DNA of 64,000 bases from Maniola hyperantus (GCF_902806685.2 NC_048560.1:1466492-1530491); one strand, 5' to 3'; counted from the stretch's first letter, positions 48,912 to 60,215 are shown. The notes: generated from the sequence alone by a model not told the origin. Numbers and translations are program-made.

Positions 48912-49342
48912 AAAAAAAACCGGCCAAGTGCGAGTCAGACTCGCGCAATGAGGGTTCCGTACTACAGTCGTATTTTTTCGACATTTTGCACGATAATTCA
49001 AAAACTATGATGCATAAAAATAAATAAAAATCTGTTTTAGAATGTACAGGTGAAGACCTTTCATATGATACTCCACTTGATCTTATAGTCACTCACTTCG
49101 AAAGTTGAAAATACTAATTATTAGTTCATGACCACAATTTAATTTTTTTTGTGTGATCTAACCCTAAATTCACGGTTTTCAGATTTTTCCCAAAATGTCA
49201 GCTATAAGATCTACCTACCTGACAAATTTCATGATTCTAGGTCAACGGGAAGTACCCTGTAGATTTCTTGACAGACAGACAGACAACAAAGTGAACCTAT
49301 AAGGGTTCCGTTTTTCCTTTTGAGGTACGGAACCCTAAAAAA
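48912..49342 (-). mobile_element. GGGTTCCGTACC-family repeat, full length
   Basis: AAAAAAACCGGCCAAGTGCG to GAGGTACGGAACCCTAAAAA; only two GACA units extended the run here. Confidence 0.75.
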
Positions 49343-49734
49343 CAGTGAATTTCAGATTTTTTTACTTAAAGCAGTGTGACACGTCACAAGATGGCGGCGT
49401 TAGTTCCATTTTTGGCCGTGTGCCAAAAGATCCTTGTCGCACTGTAGTGTGTAGGTGCGTCAACCACTTCTCTTATATTTTGGTCGGAGTTATTTCTCCG
49501 ATCTTTCCAGTAACCATCAGTTTTTCTAGATTGCTGGCATTCTTGTGATGTGGTTGATGTACTCAAGGGCTCCCCTGTATACAAATGAAATCTGTATAAA
49601 CCATTCCTAATTCTCAGGATTGTATAAATATATTAATGTTAAAATCTATATTGTCTAAAATAAAGTAATAATGAACATATTTTGTTTCTCTAATTAAAAA
49701 CTTCTCTTGCACAATATTGTTAGTATCCGTCAAA

Positions 49735-49990
49735 TAGATATGTAATCCGACATCTCAGCGGGTGGCGAAGCTGAAGAGGCGATAGGCGGGGTACATAGTT
49801 CGAAAAACCGATAGACGTTGGGGTCCCAATGTGCTGGAATAGCGACCTCGCACCGGAAAGAGCAGCGTTGGAAGACCCCCCACTAGGTGGAGGGACATTA
49901 GGCGGTGCAAGATCGTGGCGTGTGGAAATCCTTACAAGAGACATGTCCATCAGTGGACGTCGTATCGGTTGATGATGATGATGATGAATC
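49735..49990 (+). mobile_element. RTE-type LINE 3' end with (GATGAT)n
   Basis: Decodes with shifts as VAKLKRR, NVLEWRPRTGK, and RGVWKSLQETCPSVDV before GATGATGATGATGATGA at 49970-49986. Relative of 36953-37290. Confidence 0.7.
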
Positions 49991-50094
49991 TTGGATCAAA
50001 TTTTGCATTAATACTCCTATTATAGACCAGCAAAGCAGACATAAAGTCAGTCTACTGTTCTGTGAACCACTACTGCAAGATATCAGCTCATTTA

Positions 50095-50410
50095 TAAAAA
50101 CACAGAGTAGGTACTTTGGTAATTGTGGTCTTATTAGTGAGAGGTCCCGGGTTCGGTTCCCGGCAGGGGTTTGGTATTTTATGATTTCTAAATTTCTGGT
50201 CTGGTAGGCTTCGGCCGTGGCTATAGTTACCACTCTACCGGTAAAGCCGTGCTCCCAAGCGATATAGCGTTCCGGTACGATGCCGTGTAGAAACCGAAGG
50301 TGTATGGGTTTAACAAAACCTGCCATACTCCTTCCAGGTCAGCCCGCTTCCATCTTAGACTGCATCATCACTTACCACCAAGTTATTGCAGGCAAGGACT
50401 AACTTGTATC
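50095..50410 (+). mobile_element. tRNA-SINE, forward, 5' head shortened
   Basis: GAGAGGTCCCGGGTTCGGTTCC is the B-box side; the body ends CATCATCACTTACCACCAAG ... TAACTTGTATCGAAATAAAAAA. Confidence 0.65.
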
Positions 50411-50699
50411 GAAATAAAAAAATATGGTTTAAGCACTCTGGTAAAAACTAAGCAGAAGTGATTCCCATAAGTCAATTTTATTATTACTGTGGTACCTATT
50501 ATAGTTAATTGGGGTCCAAGGTGCTCGAATGTCGACCTCAACCCGTCAGCATTGGCAACAACCTGCCAGGTAAATTGGCAACCTCTAACAAGTTGGGGAA
50601 CCTCTAGGTTCAGATGGTGTGTGGAAGTCCCTACAAAAGACCCATTTCCAGCTATGGAAATTGTTGTTAGTAGGTAGACAATAATTTAGTATTGTGTCT

Positions 50700-50960
50700 T
50701 GTCATGGGTCACCTCTCAGTAGGTATGAGAAGGGTTTGGCCATAGTCCACCACACTGGCCAAGTGAGGATTCGCGTAATTCACACACCTTTGAGAACACT
50801 ATGGCGATTCTCAGGCATGCAGATTTCCTTCACCGATAAAGCGAGTGATATTTAATTTCTTAAAACTCACATAATTCCAAAAAGTTAGTGGTGCGTGGCC
50901 AGGATCGAACCCTCGACCTCCCGAATAGGAGGCGGATGTCCTATCTATCCCTAACCCATG
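50700..50960 (-). mobile_element. tRNA-headed SINE, reverse
   Basis: GGTTTGGCCATAGTCCACCA through GTGCGTGGCCAGGATCGAAC; family of 11729-11975. Confidence 0.65.
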
Positions 50961-51021
50961 TATCTATGGAGGCTATCGCGACTAAAAAGTTGAAATAAAA
51001 GTTAGGTATTAATTTTTTGAG

Positions 51022-53150
51022 TCACCAGTACCATTTATGTGCATCGAAACCTAGTAAACGTTTCTTTGACAACATATTTCCTACTACTTTTCCAAATACA
51101 TTCGTAGCATCGTCCAATACTTGTCTAAGGTCAAGAGGGAATTCTGATGATAAGCCTGAAACAGTTTACCAATTTTGAATGTAAGTAATAGATAATTTAT
51201 TTTTGTTTAAATTAGAAAAACGAGCAGACGGGCCACCTAATGTTAAGTGATTACCGCCGTCTATGAGCATTTGCAGTCCCAAATGATTGAGGAACCACCG
51301 ATGCGTTGCCGCCCTTTCAGGAATTTATTAGTCCGCTCGCCCTTGAATAACCCCATGTAGAAATCTAACGGGAACACCGACACCGCTGAAGGGAGTTATT
51401 CCAGTTTGCATGTGCGTCGAAAAAAGGATAGATTCTTAAGTTTAGTAGAGTTAAAATAAAATGAAATAAATAAATGGGTTTTTTAATAGGAAGCCAACGG
51501 TATATATACCTACAAAGAAATATTTTTTATATCTAAATTAAAAGTTAAAAAAAACAACATTAAATTAAAATAATAAATAAATTATAGTGCTATAAATGAA
51601 AAATAGTAATACCTACCTTGCTTTATTGCTGTTTTTATGTTTTGTTCCCATGGATTTTCTCTACTATGTATCACTTGTAATTTGACCTGTCAATAAAACC
51701 AACATGATTTTGCTCTAACTTTATCTCTAGAATCGAAGCTTACTATCTAAATACATTATCAACACGCAGATAGGTATAACAGAAATTCTGACTCCAACAA
51801 ACTCTAGGACTTAAAGTTTAGAAAGCCGAGAAATTCTCACGGGACTCGGGAGCGAAACAGCAGTGCCCTGTTTATCAAACATTACAAGTCTACAAGCTCA
51901 CAAGTTACAAGTTACAAGAACTTTTTTACAGACTCTTGTAAATTATGTTTATCAAATAATTTCACAAGACTTGTAGGATTTTACAAGACTTGTAGACTTG
52001 TAGAACTTGTATTTTTAATTTATAACACTTTATTTTTGCTAAATTGCAAAATAATTTTTCAACCGTAATAAAATGTCGATAAAATAGAAATTACGGTCTA
52101 CTAGTCAAGTTATTGTTAAAAATAAAACTTTTTTTCAAATAATTTAATTTTGTGTTAAATTACCTATGTATGTATTTGTAAAACTTATTGCTTCTTATTT
52201 TATTTACCTACCTACTTTTATCTATTCTATTTCGGTACACCAACAGGAAGTACCTACACAAAAAGTTTAAATTAAAAATAATAGGTACATTCTTTTCATG
52301 AATTAAGGTTAGACTTAAAATTTGTAAAAATAGATAGACTTTAAAAAATTTTCGCTATTCGAATTACACCGCAAAAAACTGATTCGAAAGTTACAATTAT
52401 TTTTCAATTAAGTAATTCGTGACAAAAAAGATATTTTATTTGGCGCATTTACTGATAAATTATCTAAAGACCAAAAAATAGCAGAGTCGAAAGAGATACT
52501 ATTGCTATGTCAGTCGCTTGGACTTGTATCTGCCGAAAAAGATTATGCCAGCATACTCGTATGTATATGATATGAGACACGTTTTGGTCAAATTTAAAAA
52601 GAGCAACATTGATAAGTTTGATAAAATTACACCTTTGAATTATTTTGTAGTTATTTTACCGATTTACTACTACGTACTAGATAATTTAATTATTCTTTTA
52701 TACAATATCATACTTGCATATAACTTGTAAAATAAATTAAGAGTCAACGGAGGCTCTCCAACTTTTTCGTCACAAGTTACAAGCTACAAGTTACAAAGGC
52801 ATTTTTGATGAACAAAACCACAAATACAAGTGTGAAAAACACTTGTATTACAAGTGATATTACTTGTAGCTTGTAGTTTACAAGTGTAGTTTTGATAAAC
52901 GCATTCTTGTAAAAATGCACAAATTTACAAGAGAAACGCTTGTAATACAAGACTTGTAACGTTTGATAAACAGGGCACAGGTGGCGGCTGTTACTTATAA
53001 ATAATCTTTATCTTAGTTACCTACTTTATTTAGGAGCAGCAGAAATATAATTAATAATTTATTGTAAAACATTTTTGCCTGGATATCCAAAGTATTTGAA
53101 TCAGCACGTTTTTAAATTTAAAGTTACCGGGATTTTGAATTTGAACCAAT
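51022..53150 (-). CDS. 3' end of an unrecognised gene with very short exons
   Basis: Last exon 51155-51022 (acceptor GTTTCAG, stop TGA) encodes LSSEFPLDLRQVLDDATNVF, GKVVGNMLSKKRLLGFDAHK and WYW. The exon before it, 51686-51617 (acceptor TTTATTGACAG, donor CAAG|GTAGGT), encodes VKLQVIHSRENPWEQNIKTA and IKQ. They join in phase 1 (KQ-G-LSS). A further 23-nt exon at 53150-53128 (acceptor TTTTTCTTTAG, donor CCCG|GTAACT) would add DWFKFKIP in the right phase, with a 1.1-kb transposon in the intron between. I do not recognise the protein; it is basic near its end and closes with Trp-Tyr-Trp. Upstream exons were not found. The last two exons are probable; the 23-nt one is a guess. Confidence 0.5.
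51230..51425. mobile_element. Interspersed repeat in the intron of the unrecognised gene
   Basis: GAGCAGACGGGCCACCTAAT through CGATGCGTTGCCGCCCTTTC; GC-rich compared with its flanks. A fragment with CGGCGGTAATCACTTAACAT at 39150-39200 is the reverse of its start. Superfamily unknown. Confidence 0.45.
51872..52980. mobile_element. 1.1-kb TIR transposon with ACAAGT subterminal repeats and decayed Myb/SANT-like ORF
   Basis: Ends GTGCCCTGTTTATCAAACAT and ACGTTTGATAAACAGGGCAC are inverted with one mismatch. Some 150 bp inside each end are dense in ACAAGT/ACTTGT, typical transposase-binding repeats. At about 52430-52560 the plus strand reads KKDILFGAFTDKLSKDQKIA and ILLLCQSLGLVSAEKDYA, resembling the Myb/SANT-like DNA-binding protein carried by Harbinger-type elements; it is broken by stops. 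No transposase remains and I see no clear target duplication. Confidence 0.65.
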
Positions 53151-53294
53151 CTAAAGAAAAAATACCAATCAATAATAAACCATAGACAGATCTAAGTCTG
53201 TGGATTCTTATTCTATGGTTTCCCGTATATAGAAACTCTGTGGTTTAAACTTTTTCGAGCAGGCCTTAAAGGACTGTTATCCAGGGCCGTAAAA

Positions 53295-53332
<38 letters not shown>

Positions 53333-54870
53333 GAGTTTTCTCATGTGTTGTCTTTTTCTGAAACGTCAATGCTTAAAAAAGCTAGAATCCAGAGACCTTT
53401 TTTAAAGCCATTAAAAAAATCTGAAATGTCAATGTGTCAATCATACAAAAATACAAAATGGCCGAAACTCGTTGGACTGCGACAGACGTCCCGTGAACTA
53501 TGAGTTTTGTGAAACGTTAATAACTGTAAATAAACACTAAAGTGCAATTATTGTAGTTCCTGCAGTGTCCCGGGCTTGTGCATGTCGTGTTTACCTATGT
53601 GTTAACATTGTGATAACGTGAAAATAGAGAAGTTTTTGTGTAGTGTTTTGTGTCTTGTTTTCACGGAGATCATCACTTTGCCGTCTGTTTTGGATTTATG
53701 TTTGCTTGGCCACGGTTAGTACGACTACAATCATTAAGTTATCATAAGTTTTAAAGTAAATAAGTAATTAGTATTTTATCGTCGTGATGCGTGTAAATAA
53801 TTTTCAAAAGTTTTGACAATAGTTTTTGTCTCGTAAGTTTTTGTGTTTTTGTACAAGTGCGAGGGAGATAACTTTAGCTAGTATGTGAAGTTGTGTCACT
53901 CCCTTACGGTATGGAAAGTGTGTCAAGTATTATTGTTTTGGTGGTAACTGGTGACCTATTACGAAATATTAGTATCATAGAGCGGTCGGGAGGTCGAGGT
54001 TCAGTCGGAGGCAATCATAGACCGCCCCTCTAAGATTAAGCATGACACGATGCGTAGGACGTCGCAGCATCACAATAGTGACATCAATTAGTGTATTATA
54101 CGAATCTTTACACTTCATTTTCACACTACTCGCTCGACAATGTCTTATTACAGACGATATCTAAAGCTAAAGTACGTCATACCATTATTATGATTTAGCC
54201 AGGTTGTAACGTTGCACTGAAATCCATTAAGGTACAGATAGATATGCTATTAAAATAGCATACATTTGATCATGCTTAAAATATGCATACTCTTTAACTG
54301 TTTACATTTTCTTGTGAAAAGCATACTCATATTGAGCATGCTCAAAGCCTATAATTCAATACACATGCTCTCTGCCAGTGCAGCATGTAATAAAAAATGG
54401 AAAACCAAGTGGCCCTGCGCCCATAACTGAATAAAATCATCCTTTTGCTTGGAATGCAAGGCATCCAAATTCTGTGCCTTAAATAAGGAATTTTTTAGTT
54501 GTCCCTTTCACCCCCTAGAAGCACTAATCATAGAATAAAACCATAAACCATAGACTATTATTATGTGACATGTCATATTGTGGTGTTATTGATATTAATT
54601 ATTTAAATTAACTTGAAATTAATATGTCGAGTGACGATGATGATGGCAGCAGTACTTTAATACGGGAAATTATTAGTGCTCAAAGTCTAATAAATGATTT
54701 GCTCCTAGATTTTAAGGTGTGAAAAGTAGAGTATTGAACGCGGGGGTAATGCTGTCTTTGTCTTGGGCACCTGCGCTTCACTCAGAATTCTATATGCAAC
54801 ACCCTCGCTACACTTGGGAGTTACTCCAAAATCCCTCATTACGCTTGGGATTTATCACTGCGCCTGTAAC
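53151..54870. other. Unassigned sequence between transposons
   Basis: A run of 32 A at 53299-53330 follows AAAATAAATT and looks like a retroposed tail. 53500-53720 resembles a 5' UTR with a donor (CCACG|GTTAGT at 53718). An ORF at 54624-54719 begins MSSDDDDGSSTLIREIISAQ and ends next to AAG|GTGTGA. These might be first exons of a gene, but nothing joins them. Confidence 0.3.
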
Positions 54871-54875
54871 GTAAG

Positions 54876-55032
54876 TATTATGTTAAATAATACGATATTT
54901 AAGCAGAGAACGTGTTTATTGAGCTAAGTAGCATGACAGTACAACAATATCATTTTTCATCTTACCCACTTGTATTATCTTTTTATTATAAAAAGGTAAA
55001 CAAATAATGTAGGTAGGTTTTTATACATGACA
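54876..55032 (-). repeat. 3' LTR
   Basis: 157 bp, begins TGTCATG on the minus strand and ends AACATAATA. Identical to 59168-59324. Confidence 0.95.
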
Positions 55033-55119
55033 TACCTTCCCTCTAAGTAAGTAATACACAATAATTAAAGTTTAACATCTTAAATTGATAACTAAGTACA
55101 CAAACAAACAATTTACAAA

Positions 55120-58100
55120 TCAATCATTCAAATCAACACAATCAATATTCTCATTAGAACCACTGGGCCTAGAATATGGAACTTTATTATGAAGATTTCG
55201 TTTTGTTCTAATTTTCCCCCCCGGTATGTCTATTTCTGCTGATTTAGGTATTCCTAATATCTCTTCCCATCTCTCTGAGCTGGGTATTTCAATTATAGGA
55301 TCAGGGTCATTTTCTATTTCTCCTTCGCCTGTCTCAGAGCTTGGTATTTCTATAGCAGGGTCATTTTCTATCTCTCCTTCTAACCCATCCTCTTTTTCTT
55401 TGTCATTTCTGTCATGAGTTTCCTCTCTGTTTTTTATTTTGATTATTTGGTCCATATGTCGTCTTAACACTGCACCATCTCCGGTTTGTATCCTGTAGCT
55501 AGACGGGCCGCTTTTCTCCACAACCTGCCCTGGTAACCATCTCGGTCCGCTTGAGTAGTTTCTGTACATGACCTTTTGTGACACATTAGTTTCTCTGGTT
55601 TTTTGTTGGGCGTTATTCATGATTTGGTTTTCTATTCTTCTGTGTTGTATATTATCAGGGTGTAGGGTATCCATTAGCGTGCGAAGGCGTCTATTCATCA
55701 ACAGTTCGGCAGGACTTTTCTTTGTTGTGCAGCATGGAGTAACGCGTAGGCCTAACAACATGTTCGGAATTTTTATTTCCCATGGTCCCTCCATCTTCCG
55801 TAATTTTTCCTTCACTGTCTGTACCATACGTTCTGCCAAACCATTAGTGGCCGGATGGTATGGTGCGGATGTCACATGTTTTATTTTGTTGGATTCTAAA
55901 AACGATTTCATTTCACTGGACACAAAAGAAGTGGCATTGTCAGATACCAGGGTTTCACATATGCCATGAGTAGCAAATAAATTCCTTAAATGGTGAATCA
56001 CTGTTGTGGAATTTGTGTTGTTTACCATTAACACTTCTGGCCATCTAGAGAAGGCATCGACGACTATGAAAAAATTCTTATTCATAAATGGTCCTGCAAA
56101 GTCTATATGAATTCTAGACCATGGCCTTGAAGGGATGACCCACTCGTGTGAAGATTTTGGAGGCATATGTCTATTTTCTAAGCACCTAGCACAATTGCTG
56201 ACCAATTCATCTATGTCTTCATTCAACTGTGGCCACCACACATAACTCCGGGCCAGTGCCTTTGTGTGGACAATGCCGTTATGTGTAGTGTGCAGCATGT
56301 GTAGGATGTTTTGTCGAAGAGGCTGTGGTATAACAACACGACATCCTAGTAATACACAGCCATCTTGTAAAGACAATTCTGTTCTATGTAGCCAATAGGT
56401 TCGTAAATTTCTATCTGTAACCTTGTTTGGCCATCCACATTGTAGAAAGTGAACAACTCGTGAGAGTGTTTGGTCTTTTTTAGTTTCGGATGCTATCTCA
56501 ACAGCAGAATAAGGAAAATCTTCTAGTTTTTCTGCCATTAGAAGTATTTCATATAAAGGTTCTTCTTCTAACTCAGGCACCGGTAGAGGCCATCGACTTA
56601 AACCGTCTGCATTGGCGATTTGAGTTCCTGGTCGATAAGCAATATTGTAATCGTGTGCCGTTAATGCTATAGAGATTCTTGTCAAACGGGGCGATAAAAT
56701 AGATGGCATAGGTCTTTTTGGATCAAAAATTCCAAGCAGAGGTTTGTGGTCGGTTATCACCGTAAAAGACCTCCCAGCCAAATAGTTGTGGAACTTTTTA
56801 ATGCCGAACATAATTGCGGTAGCTTCTTTGTCCAATTGTGAGTATCGTCTTTCATGTGTATTTAACGTCCTAGAGCTCATTGCGATCGGACGTTCCTGTC
56901 CGTCTTCCATCACATGTGATAACACTGCCCCGACACCATATTCTGAACTATCACATGTGAGTATTAGTGGTTTATTCAAATCATAATGAACTAATGTAGT
57001 ATTAAATGTAAGCATTTGTTTGGCTTTACTGAAAGCTTCTTGTTCACGTTCAGTCCACCGCCATTTTTGTGATTTATCAAGGAGTCTGTGCAACGGCTCC
57101 AGTAAAGTTGCTTTGTGAGGTATAAACCTTTCATAGAAATTGTATAATCCTAAAAACGCCTGTAACTCTTGTACACTTTTAGGTTCAGGTGTTTTCAAGA
57201 CGGCTTCCACTTTGCTCGGAGCGGGGTGTATACCTTCTCCATTGATCACAAAACCTAAAAATTCAACTTTCTCCTGAGCAAATTTACATTTGGTCTTGTT
57301 AAGATGAAATCCTGCCTTCTGTATACGGTTTAGAACCGCTTCGAGTCGTTGTTGCATAAGAAGCATTGTCGGGCCACTCACAATGATGTCATCAATTAAA
57401 ACTGCGACTCCGTGTATTCCTGCTAGCAATGCTGTCATTAATCTTTGGAATATTCCAGGACAAGCTTTGACTCCAAAAGGTAACCGATGAACTGAATAAA
57501 GACCTTTGCATGTGTTTAAAGTTAATATTTTTGATGTGCTGTCACTAACTTTTACTTGCGTGTATGCTCTATCAAGGTCTAATGTTGTAAAAAACTTAGC
57601 ACCTGCAACTGTAGCAAATACCTCATTTGCTGTCGGCATAGGGTAAGTGTCTGACTCTGTAGCTTGGTTGACAGTACTGCGATAGTCTCCACACAAACGG
57701 ACATCACCTGACTTCTTTATTATTGGTACGACCGGTGTCGCCCACTCTGAAAAGGACAATGGCCGTAGTACACCTTCTGCCACCAGGCGGTCAATTTCCT
57801 TTTCAACTTTAGCTTTGATAGCGTAAGGTACCGGACGTGCTTTTAAAAATCTAGGTGTAGCGTCAGGTTTTAGATGTATAGTAATAGGATCTCCAGTAAA
57901 TGTGCCAAGTCCATCTCTGAAGATGTCACTGTATTTAGAAATTGTCTTGTCAATGTTCATAAGATCACTATTCGACATAAAATTAATATTTAGTGCAATA
58001 TTCAACGGGGTCAACCAGTCCCGTCCCAGAAGATTGGGACCACCCCCTTTTGCTACAATTATATTTAAGGTACATTTGATGTCTTTGTATTGAACTTGTA

Positions 58101-59139
58101 ACTTAGTTTGGCCGAGTAACATGACAGGTGTTTCTGTCCATGTGCGTAGAGTAAGTGACACTGGTTGGAGAATGATGTGTAGGTTTTGGCATTTAATCTT
58201 CTTCCAAGTGCGTTCATTGACTATTGAGAAACTTGCGCCTGTGTCCACCTGAAGTATTACAGGTATGCCTTCCAATAAAACTTCAACCACAAATGGTGCT
58301 ACTTTAGTATCACATTGAATACTGTAAAGGCCATTCAAGTGTGTAGCTATTTCATCATCGGTGAAGTTAATGCTCTTCTTAGACTTCTTCTTTAATAAAC
58401 AGATCTTCTCAATGTGGCCGATTTTCTTGCAGAATCGGCAAGTGGCGTTAACAAATCTACATTCCCCACCATGACGGTCCCCACACCGGTAACATAGTCG
58501 TATGTTTGTCTTAGTCTGTACTGCATTAATATCCATGGCTTCCACTGAGGAACCTTGATTTGTAGTGGCTGCTGCACCGTTTGAGCTTGTGCAGCTGCTG
58601 TCTGTACTTGTAGATGACTGAATCATGTGGCAGTCTTTTCCCGCCGTTTCGGCTGCTAGCATGGCATCAACGACGTCTTGATAACGCAGGTTATCTTTTT
58701 TTAAAAGTTCGTACTGTAGACGACGATCCTTCATGCCACACACTAGTCGGTCGCGTAACATCCGTTCTAATTCCATAAAATTACATTTAGAGCTAATTTT
58801 TCGTAACTGTGCAATATATTCGGATGTATTTTCATTTGTATTCTGATTCCGTGTATAGAATTTGTATGACATTGAAATTTCATTTGGTTTTGGGCTGTAA
58901 TGTTTTGTCAAAATAGCTTCAATTTCCACAAATGTCACATCACTGGCTTTTCTTGGTGTAATCAAAGCTAAAAATGTTTCAAAAACTTCTGCTCCACATA
59001 CAGTAAAGAAATTGGCTCGTTTTGCGCCATCCAACATGATGCCGTTAGCCTCAAAACAAAACTTCAATCGATCGATGTAATTGTCCCATATATCTATTTT
59101 AGGGTTAAATTCACCAAATTTCACTGCTTTATGATCCAT
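55120..59139 (-). CDS. Gag-Pol polyprotein of the Ty3/gypsy element (1339 aa)
   Basis: A single frame holds gag and pol, with no frameshift. Approximate residues: gag-like helices 1-200; two zinc knuckles at 216-247 (CYRC..H..C and CRFC....H....C); aspartic protease with VDTGAS at 298; reverse transcriptase 420-660 with TLDLDRAY at 519 and LIDD at 581-584, where the usual aromatic before DD is Leu; RNase H with TCDSS at 729 and TDHKPL at 795; integrase HHCC finger (H...H...CARC, 950-986) and a D-D-35-E core at about D1013, D1069 and E1104; then a basic and acidic low-complexity tail. All catalytic residues are present, so it is probably competent. It makes particles, cDNA and integrates in the host; no envelope ORF exists, as expected for a retrotransposon. 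Confidence 0.95.
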   Translation of the reverse strand: MDHKAVKFGEFNPKIDIWDNYIDRLKFCFEANGIMLDGAKRANFFTVCGAEVFETFLALITPRKASDVTFVEIEAILTKHYSPKPNEISMSYKFYTRNQNTNENTSEYIAQLRKISSKCNFMELERMLRDRLVCGMKDRRLQYELLKKDNLRYQDVVDAMLAAETAGKDCHMIQSSTSTDSSCTSSNGAAATTNQGSSVEAMDINAVQTKTNIRLCYRCGDRHGGECRFVNATCRFCKKIGHIEKICLLKKKSKKSINFTDDEIATHLNGLYSIQCDTKVAPFVVEVLLEGIPVILQVDTGASFSIVNERTWKKIKCQNLHIILQPVSLTLRTWTETPVMLLGQTKLQVQYKDIKCTLNIIVAKGGGPNLLGRDWLTPLNIALNINFMSNSDLMNIDKTISKYSDIFRDGLGTFTGDPITIHLKPDATPRFLKARPVPYAIKAKVEKEIDRLVAEGVLRPLSFSEWATPVVPIIKKSGDVRLCGDYRSTVNQATESDTYPMPTANEVFATVAGAKFFTTLDLDRAYTQVKVSDSTSKILTLNTCKGLYSVHRLPFGVKACPGIFQRLMTALLAGIHGVAVLIDDIIVSGPTMLLMQQRLEAVLNRIQKAGFHLNKTKCKFAQEKVEFLGFVINGEGIHPAPSKVEAVLKTPEPKSVQELQAFLGLYNFYERFIPHKATLLEPLHRLLDKSQKWRWTEREQEAFSKAKQMLTFNTTLVHYDLNKPLILTCDSSEYGVGAVLSHVMEDGQERPIAMSSRTLNTHERRYSQLDKEATAIMFGIKKFHNYLAGRSFTVITDHKPLLGIFDPKRPMPSILSPRLTRISIALTAHDYNIAYRPGTQIANADGLSRWPLPVPELEEEPLYEILLMAEKLEDFPYSAVEIASETKKDQTLSRVVHFLQCGWPNKVTDRNLRTYWLHRTELSLQDGCVLLGCRVVIPQPLRQNILHMLHTTHNGIVHTKALARSYVWWPQLNEDIDELVSNCARCLENRHMPPKSSHEWVIPSRPWSRIHIDFAGPFMNKNFFIVVDAFSRWPEVLMVNNTNSTTVIHHLRNLFATHGICETLVSDNATSFVSSEMKSFLESNKIKHVTSAPYHPATNGLAERMVQTVKEKLRKMEGPWEIKIPNMLLGLRVTPCCTTKKSPAELLMNRRLRTLMDTLHPDNIQHRRIENQIMNNAQQKTRETNVSQKVMYRNYSSGPRWLPGQVVEKSGPSSYRIQTGDGAVLRRHMDQIIKIKNREETHDRNDKEKEDGLEGEIENDPAIEIPSSETGEGEIENDPDPIIEIPSSERWEEILGIPKSAEIDIPGGKIRTKRNLHNKVPYSRPSGSNENIDCVDLND

Positions 59140-59167
59140 TTTAATCGAATTTGCGCCTCGTCGCCAC

Positions 59168-59324
59168 TATTATGTTAAATAATACGATATTTAAGCAGAG
59201 AACGTGTTTATTGAGCTAAGTAGCATGACAGTACAACAATATCATTTTTCATCTTACCCACTTGTATTATCTTTTTATTATAAAAAGGTAAACAAATAAT
59301 GTAGGTAGGTTTTTATACATGACA
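59168..59324 (-). repeat. 5' LTR
   Basis: Identical to the other LTR. Primer-binding site TGGCGACGAGG lies at 59166-59156. Confidence 0.95.
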
Positions 59325-59329
59325 GTAAG

Positions 59330-59880
59330 ATATTGCATTACCCCCATGTTGATACTAGTCAATATAAAAACTACAGACTCATGTCTACCTCATTTCAAAA
59401 AATTAAAAATTCTTACCCTACCTTCCATATATATCCTCGAAATATGCAAATTTGTAAAAAGAAATATACACTTATACACAAAAAAGTAATCAAATCCCGT
59501 CGATTTCCCGAAAGACATGCAAATAATTTAAACTTTCCGCAATCAAAATTAGTACTGCATACCTCGAGTCCCTACGTAATGTCTATAAAGATATTTAATA
59601 ATTTACCAGACAAAATTCGTAACATAAACAATGAAAATAAATTCAACAGAATATTAAAAAACTTTTTATTAGAAAAGGGCTACTATGCCGTAAATGATTT
59701 CCTAAACGACGAACAAAAAATAAATAATAATATCGGTCTCCCTAACTAAGGTCTAAGGACCAAATTGCGACACCCAAACTGGGTATCCATAATACTTTGT
59801 ACATACTTAACATGATGTAGTTTATGGAAATGCAATAAATGAAAATTGAAATTGAAATTGAATAATAAATTTATAGACTA
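59330..59880 (+). pseudogene. Jockey/CR1-like LINE 3' end with (TTGAAA)n tail
   Basis: The open frame 59333-59749 ends in the tail typical of these LINEs: SIKIFNNLPDKIRNINNENK and KNFLLEKGYYAVNDFLND. It is followed by a 3' UTR and (GAAATT)n at 59839-59860. The gypsy element sits directly at its left edge. Confidence 0.75.
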
Positions 59881-60018
59881 AACTAAACTTCCGCAGGCGA
59901 CGTTCAGTCTGTACCAGTGACTGCTGACAATCAAATGCTGTAGTTTATTGTTGGTTTTATCAAAGGAAGTAGATTAAGTCAGTGTGTGTCACAAAGATGT
60001 GACTAGTCACTTGAACGA

Positions 60019-60215
60019 GCCATAAACTATTATCAAATCATATCACTTATATTGCAGAAACATACATAGGGTGTTACAGAGTTTGTAAACTATTATCAAA
60101 TCATGTCACTAATGTTGCAGAAACATACATAGGGTGTTACAGGATTAGTAAACTATTATCAAATCATATCACTTATATTGCAGAAACATACAGGTGTTAT
60201 AGAGTTTGGTTGCAG
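60019..60215 (+). repeat. 63-bp tandem repeat, three copies
   Basis: AAACTATTATCAAATCAT starts at 60024, 60087 and 60150. Each unit holds TATTGCAGAAACATAC and GGTGTTACAG. Confidence 0.9.

Larger units (their letters stand above)
54871..59329 (-). mobile_element. Intact mag-like Ty3/gypsy LTR retrotransposon
   Basis: LTRs of 157 bp at 54876-55032 and 59168-59324 are identical base for base, and GTAAG flanks at 54871-54875 and 59325-59329 are the 5-bp target duplication. Reading on the minus strand, TGGCGACGAGG (59166-59156) one base after the 5' LTR is complementary to the 3' end of insect tRNA-Ser(GCT), the primer used by mag-type elements. A purine-rich tract (AGAGGGAAGG) precedes the 3' LTR at 55044-55035. 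One ORF fills the interior. Identical LTRs mean a recent insertion. Confidence 0.95.

Noticed and set aside
49898..50326. 142-codon minus-strand frame
   Set aside because: It spans the end of an RTE fragment and a tRNA-SINE; no coherent protein.
54624..54719. First exon of a gene starting MSSDDDDGSS
   Set aside because: It is open for only 31 codons, and no downstream exon in phase was found before the retrotransposon.
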